Source of the DNA: Aerococcaceae bacterium DSM 111022
Lineage (GTDB): Bacteria; Bacillota; Bacilli; Lactobacillales; Aerococcaceae
Length of the DNA stretch: 64,000 nt
Reading direction: 5' to 3'
Assembly (NCBI GenBank): GCA_015863195.1
Contig: JACBXO010000003.1
Coordinates: forward strand, 209,533 to 273,532
The translations under genes were made by a program, and so were the position numbers. The notes below the pieces were generated by a model. The model made no database searches, had not been told where the DNA came from, and was given only the letters and a program-made list of their open reading frames with translations. The first letter of the stretch is position 1, and each line of letters begins with the position of its first letter. Shown here in pieces: positions 8,258 through 16,559 of this stretch.

Positions 8258-9043
8258 TTGAATTTTAGAGAATTGGTGACGGCGGCGGTTCATAAAAAAG
8301 AGACGTTAATCGATAATGATTTGATGCGTTATAGCTTGCGGTCGGTCTATGCAGGGGCGTATTTGACACTTTCAACTGCGGCGGGAGCTTTTATGGCGAC
8401 GCATATGTTTCCTGATGCAGCGGGAATGGCAAAGGTTTTCTATGCATTTTTCTTTGCATTCGGTTTAGTTTACATCTTATTTCTTGGTGGCGAATTAGCG
8501 ACGAGTAATATGATGTATACGACGGCGGGCGTGTATTTTAAGGAATTAAAAGTGTCAAAGCAGGTTAAGATATTAGTGGTTTGTACATCATTTAACTTAA
8601 TTGGGGCGTTATTCATGGCGTGGTTATTTTCATTTATGCCTCACTTTAAAGAAATGGCGGCAGACTATATATTAGTGGGTACTGTGAATTCCAAATTAGC
8701 AAAACCTGTGATAAACTTACTCGTTGAAGGGATTATTGCGAATGTTTTTGTTAACGTAGCAATTTTGAGTTTTATGTTAGTGAAAAATCAAGTAGGGCGT
8801 ATGATTTTAGTTTTAACTGCTGTTACTATGTTTGTGGCATTAGGAACAGAACACGTGATCGCGAACTTCGCTTCTTTTGGTTTAGTATATTTCTCAGAAC
8901 TTGGTGGACAGTTTAGTTTCTTGTCATTCTTAATTCAATGGTTCTGGGTTTGGATAGGTAATTTAATCGGTGGAGGAATTTTTATTGGTTTAGGTTATGC
9001 CTATTTAAATCATCCAAAGAGCACTTATACAGATTCAGTGTAA
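8258..9043 (+). CDS. Formate/nitrite transporter (FNT) family channel
   Basis: 261 residues from TTG 8258 with AGGGAAGGA (8247-8253) ahead. The ATG at 8192 is upstream of the promoter -10 box and is rejected. Six membrane segments are visible, with FNT landmarks LGGELATSNMMYTT (about residues 80-93) and GTEHVIANF (about 200-208), where the conserved His of the pore lies. The family moves formate, nitrite, lactate or hydrosulfide across the membrane. It is monocistronic, followed by the infC promoter. The exact anion cannot be told from sequence. Confidence 0.88.
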   Translation: MNFRELVTAAVHKKETLIDNDLMRYSLRSVYAGAYLTLSTAAGAFMATHMFPDAAGMAKVFYAFFFAFGLVYILFLGGELATSNMMYTTAGVYFKELKVSKQVKILVVCTSFNLIGALFMAWLFSFMPHFKEMAADYILVGTVNSKLAKPVINLLVEGIIANVFVNVAILSFMLVKNQVGRMILVLTAVTMFVALGTEHVIANFASFGLVYFSELGGQFSFLSFLIQWFWVWIGNLIGGGIFIGLGYAYLNHPKSTYTDSV

Positions 9044-9079
9044 TACTTTTTAGAAATTATAATTATTTATCAAAAGTGC

Positions 9080-9108
9080 TTGCATTATAAATTGACACAT
9101 GCTATTAT
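9080..9108 (+). promoter_or_regulatory. Promoter of the infC-rpmI-rplT operon
   Basis: TTGCAT (9080-9085), a 17-bp spacer, then TATTAT (9103-9108). A long leader follows. Confidence 0.65.
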
Positions 9109-9114
9109 ATACAG

Positions 9115-9253
9115 GTTGAGAAAACAAGTAGAAACGAGCCGTTTCTCGCCTGGCATATTCGTGTCACAGGCAAATAGACAATTCCTGCCATATTTTTGTG
9201 TGGGATAATTGTGTATTACGGCAAGTTCATCTACTGGGTGAACTTGTTTTTTT
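9115..9253 (+). promoter_or_regulatory. infC operon leader with intrinsic terminator (probable ribosomal-protein L20-type autoregulatory leader)
   Basis: About 140 nt of structured leader. GAAACGAGCCGTTTC forms a hairpin near 9132-9147, a GCCTGGCA..TGTCACAGGC pairing follows, and the leader ends with CAAGTTCA..TGAACTTG (9224-9249) followed by a T-run just before the coding region. L20-mediated termination or attenuation ahead of this operon is established in Firmicutes. I infer the same here from position and the terminator. Confidence 0.6.
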
Positions 9254-9301
9254 ATGGTTCGTTTTATATCGGAATCTCAAAATACTATGGAGGTGGAAGT
9301 T

Positions 9302-9814
9302 ATCGTTAAAGAAGTACCAATTAACGAAAATATTCGCGCACGTGAATTACGTGTTATTGGAGACAATGGAGATCAAATCGGTGTTAAGTCGTTACAAGAT
9401 GCATTAACAATTGCAGAGTCTTTCGAATTAGATTTAGTGTTAGTATCCCCACAAGCCAAACCACCCGTTGCTAGAATTATGGACTACGGTAAATACCGTT
9501 ATGAGCTTCAAAAGAAAGAAAAAGAACAACGTAGAAATCAAAAGACTGTAAGTCTTAAAGAAGTACGTTTATCTCCTTCAATTGAAGACCATGATTATCA
9601 AACAAAATTACGTCAAGCAATTAAATTCCTTGAAAAGGGAGATAAAGTAAAAGCATCAATCCGTTTCCGCGGGCGTGCAATTACTCATAAAGATTTAGGG
9701 CGCGACGTGTTAGAAGATTTTATTGATGATACCAGCGATATCGCAACGGTAGAACAACGTCCGAAAATGGAAGGGCGTAGTATGTTTACAATTATAGCGC
9801 CAAAATCAGAATAA
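9302..9814 (+). CDS. infC: Translation initiation factor IF-3
   Basis: About 170 residues: an N-domain opening with [21 protein letters not shown], a linker [19 protein letters not shown], and a C-domain with [19 protein letters not shown]. It binds the 30S subunit and polices start-codon choice. The reading frame stays open upstream to an ATG at 9254, but that ATG abuts the terminator T-run and has no ribosome-binding site. GGAGGTGG (9289-9296) sits 5 bases before an in-frame ATC at 9302, which gives the normal family N-terminus. Non-AUG starts such as AUU or AUC are the known autoregulation device of infC. An ATG at 9287 overlaps the Shine-Dalgarno and is unlikely. Confidence 0.93.
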   Translation: MVKEVPINENIRARELRVIGDNGDQIGVKSLQDALTIAESFELDLVLVSPQAKPPVARIMDYGKYRYELQKKEKEQRRNQKTVSLKEVRLSPSIEDHDYQTKLRQAIKFLEKGDKVKASIRFRGRAITHKDLGRDVLEDFIDDTSDIATVEQRPKMEGRSMFTIIAPKSE

Positions 9815-9845
9815 TAGTTATATTTATTTTTAGGAGGAATTTTTC

Positions 9846-10043
9846 ATGCCAAAACAAAAAACACACCGTGGACTTGCAAAACGTGTTAAAAAGACAGGTT
9901 CAGGAAAATTAAAACGCTCACGCGCATTTACTAGTCACCGTATGCACGGTAAAACTAAAAAGCAACGTCGTCAATTACGTCAAGCTGAATTAGTTCATGC
10001 ATCAGACTACAAACGTATCAAACAATTAATCGCAAACTTATAA
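9846..10043 (+). CDS. rpmI: 50S ribosomal protein L35 (bL35)
   Basis: 65 residues opening [20 protein letters not shown], with the basic [16 protein letters not shown] core of L35. TAGGAGGAA precedes the ATG. It is the second gene of the infC-rpmI-rplT operon, about 30 bp after infC. Confidence 0.97.
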   Translation: MPKQKTHRGLAKRVKKTGSGKLKRSRAFTSHRMHGKTKKQRRQLRQAELVHASDYKRIKQLIANL

Positions 10044-10072
10044 TATCTATTTAACCAAGGAGGAATTCACTT

Positions 10073-10426
10073 ATGGCACGTGTTAAAGGTGGCTATACTA
10101 CTCGTCAACGTCGTAAACGTACAATTAAATTAGCAAAAGGTTATTACGGAGCTAAAAGCATCAACTTCAAGATGGCTAAACAAGCTGTTATGAAGTCACA
10201 TATGTATGCATTCCGTGACCGTCGTCAAACAAAACGTAATTTCCGTCGTTTATGGATTACTCGTATTAATGCTGCAGCTCGCCAAAACGGCATCAGCTAC
10301 TCAGTATTAATGAACGGCTTAAACAAAGCTGGTATCGAAGTAAACCGTAAAATGTTAGCGGACATTGCTATTAACGACGCAGAAGCATTCTCAGCAATCG
10401 TTGAGCAAGCTAAAGCGGCATTATAA
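10073..10426 (+). CDS. rplT: 50S ribosomal protein L20 (bL20)
   Basis: 117 residues, normal family length, with a basic N-terminal tail ([15 protein letters not shown]) and the globular [15 protein letters not shown] segment. AAGGAGGAATT precedes the ATG. It assembles early on 23S rRNA and in Firmicutes represses its own operon through the leader. The last few codons and following terminator appear again, imperfectly, about 232 bp downstream. Confidence 0.97.
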   Translation: MARVKGGYTTRQRRKRTIKLAKGYYGAKSINFKMAKQAVMKSHMYAFRDRRQTKRNFRRLWITRINAAARQNGISYSVLMNGLNKAGIEVNRKMLADIAINDAEAFSAIVEQAKAAL

Positions 10427-10437
10427 TTTAAATTAGT

Positions 10438-10468
10438 AGACTTATCACATTGGTGGTAGGTCTTTTTT
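10438..10468 (+). terminator. Terminator of the infC operon
   Basis: AGACTTATCAC pairs with GTGGTAGGTCT (G-T wobbles) and runs into TTTTTT. A second, slightly altered copy lies at about 10669-10700. Confidence 0.75.
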
Positions 10469-10480
10469 GTGGGTTCATGA

Positions 10481-10645
10481 TTGCATGTAAGTTCGTAAGG
10501 CACTGAATTGCCAACGAAGTCAGCAGCTAGCATGGGATTAAGAATTAAAAATATTTTATTATTATTTGTAATTAGTTGTAGAAGTATTTATATTCTCGCA
10601 TGTAAGGCTGTAAATTGCTAAAGCAATAACAGCCTCAGCAGCGAA
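10481..10645. repeat. Two GCATGTAAG-hairpin-CAGCAGC elements spaced exactly 115 bp
   Basis: GCATGTAAG at 10483 and at 10598. The first is followed by the stem TTCGT..ACGAA around GGC..GCC and then TCAGCAGC. The second is followed by GGCTGT..ACAGCC around ATTGC..GCAAT and then CTCAGCAGC. The same element occurs four times at 53911-54370, also at 115-bp spacing, with different but compensated stems. Confidence 0.8.
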
Positions 10646-10648
10646 AAT

Positions 10649-10706
10649 GGCATTATAATTTAAAACTGGACTTATCACATTTGTGGTAGGTCTTTTTTGT
10701 GAGTTC
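10649..10706 (+). repeat. Second copy of the rplT 3' end and terminator
   Basis: GGCATTATAATTTAAA, then GGACTTATCACAT and GTGGTAGGTCTTTTTTGTG, follow the same order as in 10417-10474 with a few changes. It is a local duplication rather than a gene. The duplicate hairpin could still terminate transcription. Confidence 0.75.
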
Positions 10707-10717
10707 AAGGTAGTGTG

Positions 10718-11136
10718 TGAGTGTGTAGGGACGCGGATTCGTATAATAACTGGCCTGAATTTTTAGCGAAGTTATACATAATCGCAAATACGTATAAAGT
10801 CTGGTCCTTATATTCAGCGAAGTTATACGATCGTATAATAACTCAGTTTTGAAAGAGGATAAGTTATACGTAATCGCCGATACGTATAATTACTGGTTAA
10901 TATTTTCATAGAAGTTATACGATCGTATAATAACTCAGTTTTGAAAGAGAAGAAGTTATACGTAATTGCAGAAACGTATAATTACTGGTCAATATTTTAA
11001 GAGAAGTTATACATAATTGCGGATTCGTATAATTACTGGACTTTATTTTCAGAGAAGTTATACGTAATCGCGGATCCGTATAACAACTGGTCAATATTTT
11101 CAGAGAAGTTATATGAAATTGCGGATACATATAACA
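10718..11136. repeat. Tandem palindrome array, 51-bp and 41-bp units (array 1)
   Basis: About nine units. AAGTTATACG-type left arms begin at 10769, 10820, 10861, 10912, 10953, 11004, 11055 and 11106, plus a degenerate unit near 10718. Steps are 51 or 41 bp. In full units a 10-bp arm pairs with CGTATAA(TT/CA) across a 12-nt loop such as TAATCGCGGATC. In the 41-bp units (10820 and 10912) the loop is only AT, a loss of 10 bp. The linker ACTGGTCAATATTTTCAGAG is also repeated. This is the whole content of the rplT-spxH gap after 10706. Confidence 0.9.
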
Positions 11137-11176
11137 ATTGTGGCTTGAGAATTTTAAAGTATCCTCAAAATAAATA

Positions 11177-11207
11177 AAAAACGACTGGCAAGATGCTGGT
11201 CGTTTTT
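11177..11207. terminator. Terminator of spxH (bidirectional)
   Basis: AAAAACGAC..GGC / GCT.GTCGTTTTT inverted repeat just beyond the spxH stop codon, flanked by A- and T-runs. Confidence 0.75.
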
Positions 11208-11222
11208 GTGATTAAAAGGGAT

Positions 11223-11927
11223 TTACTTTTTCTTGCTGTGAACAAGTTTTAATTCTGGAACGAAGGTCTTTTTAACGGCTTTTTCTTCTTCTTTTTGGAT
11301 ACGGTAAAAGTTTCGTTCAGAAAAATCATCGAGCGTTTCAAAAATCGACTCGACGTTAATATCTTGGCCACAAATATATTCAGCTGAGGCTGATTGATGT
11401 TCGTAGATTACGAGGGTCGGTGTTTGAATGACATTCATATCATGCGCGATAGTTTGGTCCCTTAAGTATAGCTTTTTAACGAGATCAGAATCTAAATCTG
11501 AAAGAAAAATATCAATATCTAATGAGATTTGATTGGCGATATCGATCATATTTGAACGGTTAAATTCATCTACGTCAGTACAGAAAGCTTCCTGTAAAGC
11601 TAATAAAAATTTACGGCCATTCTTCTTACTTTGCATATTTGCTGCTTTGTAAGCGAGTGAGGCTAAATAAATTTTTTGGAAGATTTCATTTCGAGTAGAT
11701 AAGTCGGGATTTTCAAGGTTAATTTGTTCAAAATAAGCTTCGGCAATTCCAACATTATTAAAAGGTAAAATATGAACATCTACATTTTCTGAAATTTGTT
11801 GATATACTGTCATTAGATTATGTTCGCTACGCATACACTCTTGACCAAGGGGATTGATGAATAAATATAGTTCAAACATACTAGGTATCCCATTCATTCG
11901 GTAATCTACATAGTATTTCGCACTCAC
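11223..11927 (-). CDS. spxH: SpxH/YjbH-like thioredoxin-fold ClpXP adaptor
   Basis: About 234 residues. A DsbA-like thioredoxin fold is indicated by FELYLFINPLGQEC near the N-terminus and a cis-Pro motif TPTLVIY around residue 175. In YjbH/SpxH the N-terminal CxxC-type site is often reduced; here only the last Cys of the motif remains. The family presents the Spx regulator to ClpXP. The start is GTG at 11925-11927 or TTG just before it, both behind AAAGGAG. It is divergent from relQ-nadK-rluA, the arrangement seen around yjbH-yjbM-nadK in other Firmicutes, which supports the name. Confidence 0.78.
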   Translation of the reverse strand: MSAKYYVDYRMNGIPSMFELYLFINPLGQECMRSEHNLMTVYQQISENVDVHILPFNNVGIAEAYFEQINLENPDLSTRNEIFQKIYLASLAYKAANMQSKKNGRKFLLALQEAFCTDVDEFNRSNMIDIANQISLDIDIFLSDLDSDLVKKLYLRDQTIAHDMNVIQTPTLVIYEHQSASAEYICGQDINVESIFETLDDFSERNFYRIQKEEEKAVKKTFVPELKLVHSKKK

Positions 11928-12091
11928 CAATTCATCTCCTTTCTTTTGTGTTCTGCATTTATCATTATAAGGTTAACAAATAATTATATCGAATTGCAAC
12001 TATTAAGCTTATCTTTGTCTTATCAATTTAAAACTGTGGGATTATTAAGGGTTTCTGTGTTAAAATAGTACGGTATGGATTGGAGGAAGTT

Positions 12092-12727
12092 ATGTTAGCA
12101 GATGATTTTATTGAAAATTGGGATATATTTTTAGCCCCTTATCAACAGGCAGTCGATGAACTTAAATTAAAACTTAAAACGATTCGATCTGAGTACCGCA
12201 TCAATGGCAAACATACTCCGATTGAATTCGTAACTGGACGAGTTAAGACTAAAGAAAGCATCTTAGAAAAGATGGAAATACGTGAAATTGAACCAGAAGA
12301 TTTATTAATAGGCGTCCAAGATATAGCTGGCATTCGTATTATGTGTCAGTTTGTTGAGGATATTTATATTGTGGCAGAATTACTTAAAGAACGCCAAGAT
12401 ATGAATGTGCTTTTAATTCGTGATTATATAAAAAATCATAAAGAAAGTGGATACCGATCATATCATATGGTGATTGAATACCCAGTACATCTGATTGATG
12501 GTGTGAATACTGTGATTGTTGAAGTTCAAATTCGTACATTGGCGATGAACTTTTGGTCGACGATTGAGCATTCTCTTAATTACAAATATAGTGGTATGTA
12601 TCCCGAGCATATTTTGATGCGACTACAAAGAGCATCAGAAGCAGCTTTTCAATTAGATGAAGAAATGTCAGAGATACGCTCGGAAATTCGTGAAGCCACT
12701 TATTTCTTTGAAAATAGGCATGAATAA
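12092..12727 (+). CDS. relQ: Small alarmone synthetase RelQ (GTP pyrophosphokinase, YjbM type)
   Basis: 211 residues from ATG 12092 with GGAGGA just ahead; the upstream in-frame TTG overlaps this ribosome-binding site. RelA/SpoT synthetase motifs are visible: KLKTIRSEYR, VKTKESILEKM, DLLIGVQDIAGIRIMC (about 72-87), ESGYRSYHMV and VEVQIRTLAMNFW. There are no HD hydrolase, TGS or ACT domains. It makes (p)ppGpp from GTP/GDP and ATP in the cytoplasm. It heads the relQ-nadK-rluA-mgtE gene string, with a 12-bp gap to nadK. Confidence 0.93.
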   Translation: MLADDFIENWDIFLAPYQQAVDELKLKLKTIRSEYRINGKHTPIEFVTGRVKTKESILEKMEIREIEPEDLLIGVQDIAGIRIMCQFVEDIYIVAELLKERQDMNVLLIRDYIKNHKESGYRSYHMVIEYPVHLIDGVNTVIVEVQIRTLAMNFWSTIEHSLNYKYSGMYPEHILMRLQRASEAAFQLDEEMSEIRSEIREATYFFENRHE

Positions 12728-12739
12728 ACTAGGAGGAGT

Positions 12740-13576
12740 ATGATGAAGAAAACAATCCTAATTGTTGCTAATGAGATGGAACAGTCTCAAGAATTAGAAC
12801 AAGAGTTAATTGAAAAAGTAGAAGCATCTACTTTGGAATTTGCAAAACCTCACACTGCTCCAGATTATATTATAACTATTGGTGGTGATGGCACGCTTTT
12901 ATCAGCCTTCCATCATTATCAAGAGTATTTAGATAAGTCGCATTTTATCGGTATTCATACGGGGCATTTAGGTTTTTATACTGATTGGCGTCCGCATGAA
13001 TTAGATGAATTGATTCATGAATTAGAACAATCTGATGGTACATCGATTAGTTATCCTCTAATTGCCATTGAATTAACGGATACGAATGACCGTAAACTGG
13101 AATTATTGGCTCTGAATGAATGTACTTTCCGTTCGAGAACAGGAACACTCGTGATTGATGTTTCGATTAATGATTACTTTTTAGAGACATTTAGAGGTGA
13201 TGGGCTATGTCTTTCTACCCCAACAGGTTCGACAGGATTAAATAAATCTTTAGGTGGGGCGATTATTCACCCCCGTGTTGAAGCATTGCAGTTAACAGAA
13301 ATGGCGGGTATTAATAACCGTGTTTATCGTTCGGTTACTTCACCAATGATTGTGCCAAATGATGAATGGATTGAGTTAGAGTTTGACCGAAGTAAAGGAA
13401 AGCCTCTGATTCAAGTGGATCATTTGTATTTTGATCATATTGATTTGAAGTCGGTTCGTGCTCAAGTGGCTAAAGAAAGTATTCACTTTGCAAGATTTAG
13501 ACATACGCACTTTTGGGACCGTGTTGAAAATGCCTTCTTGGGCAATAAGCAAGACTATACTATTAAAAAATTATAA
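12740..13576 (+). CDS. nadK: NAD kinase
   Basis: 278 residues with the GGDGTLLSAF motif (about 49-58), the TGHLGFY segment and the catalytic-site STPTGSTGLNKSLGG motif. It phosphorylates NAD to NADP with ATP. AGGAGGAGT precedes tandem ATGs at 12740 and 12743. It sits between relQ and rluA with short gaps, so co-transcription is likely. Confidence 0.95.
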   Translation: MMKKTILIVANEMEQSQELEQELIEKVEASTLEFAKPHTAPDYIITIGGDGTLLSAFHHYQEYLDKSHFIGIHTGHLGFYTDWRPHELDELIHELEQSDGTSISYPLIAIELTDTNDRKLELLALNECTFRSRTGTLVIDVSINDYFLETFRGDGLCLSTPTGSTGLNKSLGGAIIHPRVEALQLTEMAGINNRVYRSVTSPMIVPNDEWIELEFDRSKGKPLIQVDHLYFDHIDLKSVRAQVAKESIHFARFRHTHFWDRVENAFLGNKQDYTIKKL

Positions 13577-13596
13577 AATAATGATGGAGTAGATCA

Positions 13597-14496
13597 ATGC
13601 GTTTTGATTGGATTTATGATAATGATAGACAACAACTATTAAGAGATTTTATTCGTGACAAGGAATTGCCAAGAAAATTTATGACTTCTGTAAAATATCA
13701 TGGTGGAAAAATTTTGGTGAATGATAAAGAAGTGACGGTCAGATACTCGCTACAAACTGGAGACCAAGTTTCAATTGTCCCACCAATCGAAGTTGGACAC
13801 GATACAGTTGCACCTTCTTTTAAAAAAATTGATGTTGTTTATGAAGACCGTGATATTTTGATCGTTAATAAACCGTCGCAGGTTGTTTCGATTCCATCTG
13901 TTAAAGCGCCTGATACTTCAATGGCTAATCGTATTAAGGGTTATTATGTGAGTCAAAATTATGACGATCAAGTGATTCATATTGTGACGCGTCTTGACCG
14001 TGATACGAGTGGGTTGATGTTGATTGCTAAGCATCGTTTGGCTCATGCTTTTTTTGACCGTCAATTACAAGAGAAAACGTTGAATAAAAAATATCTTGCG
14101 GTGTCGTCGCGTGTGGACTGGCCGGAGGAGCATGGGATGATTGATAAACCGATTGCGCGTCATCCTGAGTCGATTATTCAAAGGATTACTGATCCAAGTG
14201 GGCAAGATGCGCTGACTGAATATTGGGTTAAAGAGAGAATGCAACAAAGTAGTTTGCTTGAGTTGCAGTTACATACAGGGAGAACGCATCAAATTCGTGT
14301 TCATTTGACGAGTGAGGGTGGTTCGCTGATAGGCGACTCGCTGTATGGCCCTGATGAACAACCGATGTCACGACAAGCTTTACATTGTTACCAATTAAGT
14401 TTTATTCACCCTTTCACTCATCAGCAAATGACTATTACACAGTCAATGCCTCAGGATATGTTGGAATGGTGTCAACAAGATCGAGGAGGTAAATAA
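13597..14496 (+). CDS. RluA-family pseudouridine synthase (RluD/YjbO type)
   Basis: 299 residues with an S4-like N-terminal region and the catalytic motif VTRLDRDTSGLML (Asp about residue 134), then LHTGRTHQIRVHLTSEGG. It modifies uridines in rRNA or other structured RNA; the target site cannot be told. A weak ribosome-binding site (TGATGGAGT) lies ahead of the ATG, 20 bp after nadK. It ends directly against the mgtE start. Confidence 0.93.
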   Translation: MRFDWIYDNDRQQLLRDFIRDKELPRKFMTSVKYHGGKILVNDKEVTVRYSLQTGDQVSIVPPIEVGHDTVAPSFKKIDVVYEDRDILIVNKPSQVVSIPSVKAPDTSMANRIKGYYVSQNYDDQVIHIVTRLDRDTSGLMLIAKHRLAHAFFDRQLQEKTLNKKYLAVSSRVDWPEEHGMIDKPIARHPESIIQRITDPSGQDALTEYWVKERMQQSSLLELQLHTGRTHQIRVHLTSEGGSLIGDSLYGPDEQPMSRQALHCYQLSFIHPFTHQQMTITQSMPQDMLEWCQQDRGGK

Positions 14497-15861
14497 ATGG
14501 AAATTTTTGACCGAACAATTGAAGAGCATACAAAAAAGATTGAGAAGTTTTTACATGAAAATCGTATGGCTCAATTTAGAACAGAGTTTCTGGCGCTTCA
14601 TAATTATGATCAGGCACAAGTATTTCATGGAATTGATGAAGAAGCGCGCTTTAAGCTTTACCAATATCTTTCACCATCAGAGTTAGCGGATATTTTTGAC
14701 ATGTTAGAGTCGCAGGATGAACGTGTTGATATTTACTTTGAAGAGATGGAAAATTTGTATGGTGCGAGTGTTTTAGCGGCGATGTATCCCGATAATGCGG
14801 TGGATGTGCTGAATGATTTAAAAGACAAACATCAAGTACAAATTTATATGCAATTAATGCCGGCTGAAAATGCTCGTGAAATCAGCATTCTCATGAATTA
14901 TCTAGAAGATACAGCTGGGGCCATTATGACGCCAGAATTTATTTCGATTCAACGTGATTTAACGCTAGGCGAAGCTTATACAGAATTGCGCAAAAAAGCG
15001 AGTGAAGCTGAAACGATTTACTATGTGTATGTGGTCGATGATCATAATCGTTTGAGTGGTGTAATTTCATTACGTGATTTGATTATTAATGATGAAAATA
15101 AACGGGTTGCGGATGTGATGAATACACATACGATTTCTGTGGGAGTCAATGATGATCAAGAAGAAGTAGCTAAAATGGTTCAGGACTACGACTTACTTGC
15201 CTTGCCAGTTATTGGATTCAAACAGGAATTATTAGGGATTATTACGGTTGATGACGTTTTAGACGTTATGAAAGAAGAGCACGAGAGTGATTACTCTGGT
15301 TTTGCGGCCGTTGACGTTTCTGAGAGTCATGAAACACCTATTTCAGCTTCTAAAAGTCGTTTACCTTGGTTAATTACGCTATTATTCTTGGGTTTAGGTA
15401 CTTCGACTTTAATTAGCCAATATGATCAATTGATTGAATCAGCAAGTATTTTATCTGCTTTTGTTACTTTAATTACCGGTACTGCGGGTAATGCGGGGAC
15501 GCAGTCACTTGCGGTTGCGGTGCGTAAATTGACAAACAAAAAAGAAGATGACAGTTTATTCAAATCATTTATGTTTGAGGTATTAACTGGTATTTTTACA
15601 GGATTGATTGTAGGTATTGCGGTAGTTATTATCGTTTTTGTTTGGAAACGTAATTTAATTTTAGGTTTTGTCATTGGTATTGCGATGATGATGGCTATTA
15701 CAGTCGCTAACTTAGCTGGAGCGCTAATTCCTAAATTAATGGAACGCTTAGGTTTTGACCCTGCTGTAGCAAGTGGGCCTTTTATTACGACATTAAGTGA
15801 CTTAACTTCTGTCTTTATTTATTTTTCAGTTGCCCAAATGTTTATGGGGTATTTAATTTAA
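14497..15861 (+). CDS. mgtE: Magnesium transporter MgtE
   Basis: 454 residues. Domain order is an N-terminal helical MgtE_N superhelix (about 1-130), two CBS domains (about 135-255, with GVISLRDL and GIITVDDVLDVM), a connecting helix, then five membrane helices with NAGTQSLAVAVRKL and the pore-region segment DPAVASGPFITTLSD. It is a Mg2+-gated channel in the cytoplasmic membrane. The ATG directly follows the rluA stop codon and its ribosome-binding site GAGGAGG lies inside rluA, indicating translational coupling. Confidence 0.95.
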   Translation: MEIFDRTIEEHTKKIEKFLHENRMAQFRTEFLALHNYDQAQVFHGIDEEARFKLYQYLSPSELADIFDMLESQDERVDIYFEEMENLYGASVLAAMYPDNAVDVLNDLKDKHQVQIYMQLMPAENAREISILMNYLEDTAGAIMTPEFISIQRDLTLGEAYTELRKKASEAETIYYVYVVDDHNRLSGVISLRDLIINDENKRVADVMNTHTISVGVNDDQEEVAKMVQDYDLLALPVIGFKQELLGIITVDDVLDVMKEEHESDYSGFAAVDVSESHETPISASKSRLPWLITLLFLGLGTSTLISQYDQLIESASILSAFVTLITGTAGNAGTQSLAVAVRKLTNKKEDDSLFKSFMFEVLTGIFTGLIVGIAVVIIVFVWKRNLILGFVIGIAMMMAITVANLAGALIPKLMERLGFDPAVASGPFITTLSDLTSVFIYFSVAQMFMGYLI

Positions 15862-15868
15862 TCAAGAA

Positions 15869-15906
15869 AACAACGCATTTCCAAATCGGAGATGCGTTGT
15901 TTTTAT
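15869..15906 (+). terminator. Terminator of the relQ-nadK-rluA-mgtE operon
   Basis: ACAACGCAT pairs with ATGCGTTGT, followed by TTTTTAT. Confidence 0.85.
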
Positions 15907-15960
15907 ATGTTCTGATGATTTAATTAGCTTGACCTCGATCGGAGTTAGGCGTCCAAAGGA

Positions 15961-16398
15961 TTAATGCAATACTTTTTCCATATCATGATGAGGAATACCT
16001 GCTTCAAAATAGCCTTCAGGATTTGAAATAAGATAATTTGCTCGCTCATAAAATGGGATGACGGGGTCTTGTGCGGAAAGAATGAGGCGCTTAAAATTAT
16101 TTGTGCGCGCCCAATTTTCGATTTCGTTCATTAATTGTCGACCTAAACCCAAACCGCGCTGTGTTTGATGAACGGCAACACGTTGGATTTTCAGAGTATC
16201 TTGGTCCAAGGGATTAATGCGCGCTGTGGCTTGAGGGATGTTGTCCAGATAACCAACGACATGGTGTTTGGTGTTATCTGTTCCGTCGATTTCGATGGTT
16301 TCGTCAACGTGTTGTTCTTCGATAAACACTTTGCGGCGAATAGAGAGTGCATCTTGATATACTTGGTTATTAGTTCCTGTGGCCCATTTGAATTGCAT
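15961..16398 (-). CDS. GNAT family N-acetyltransferase (YjcF/ElaA-like)
   Basis: 145 residues, a complete single GNAT domain. The acetyl-CoA binding motif QRVAVHQTQRGLGLGRQLM lies at about 72-90, preceded by the IRRKVFIEEQ opening typical of the YjcF/ElaA group. The substrate is unknown. AAGGAGGTATTTC precedes the ATG. It is monocistronic between two operons. Confidence 0.88.
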   Translation of the reverse strand: MQFKWATGTNNQVYQDALSIRRKVFIEEQHVDETIEIDGTDNTKHHVVGYLDNIPQATARINPLDQDTLKIQRVAVHQTQRGLGLGRQLMNEIENWARTNNFKRLILSAQDPVIPFYERANYLISNPEGYFEAGIPHHDMEKVLH

Positions 16399-16559
16399 GA
16401 AATACCTCCTTGGATAGACACAAATATGAGAATAATACTTTTATTGTAGCGGAGTTTACAAAATATTCAATAAAAAGTAGAAATTATTAAGTAATTAGAT
16501 GATAAATGCTTGGAAATTTGGTAAGATGTAATAACGGAATGGAAGAAAGGAGTTTACTG

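Noticed and set aside
10769..11136. loxP-like recombination sites
   Set aside because: The arms contain GTTATACG, which only superficially resembles loxP arms. The order and 12-nt loop are wrong and no tyrosine recombinase gene is nearby.
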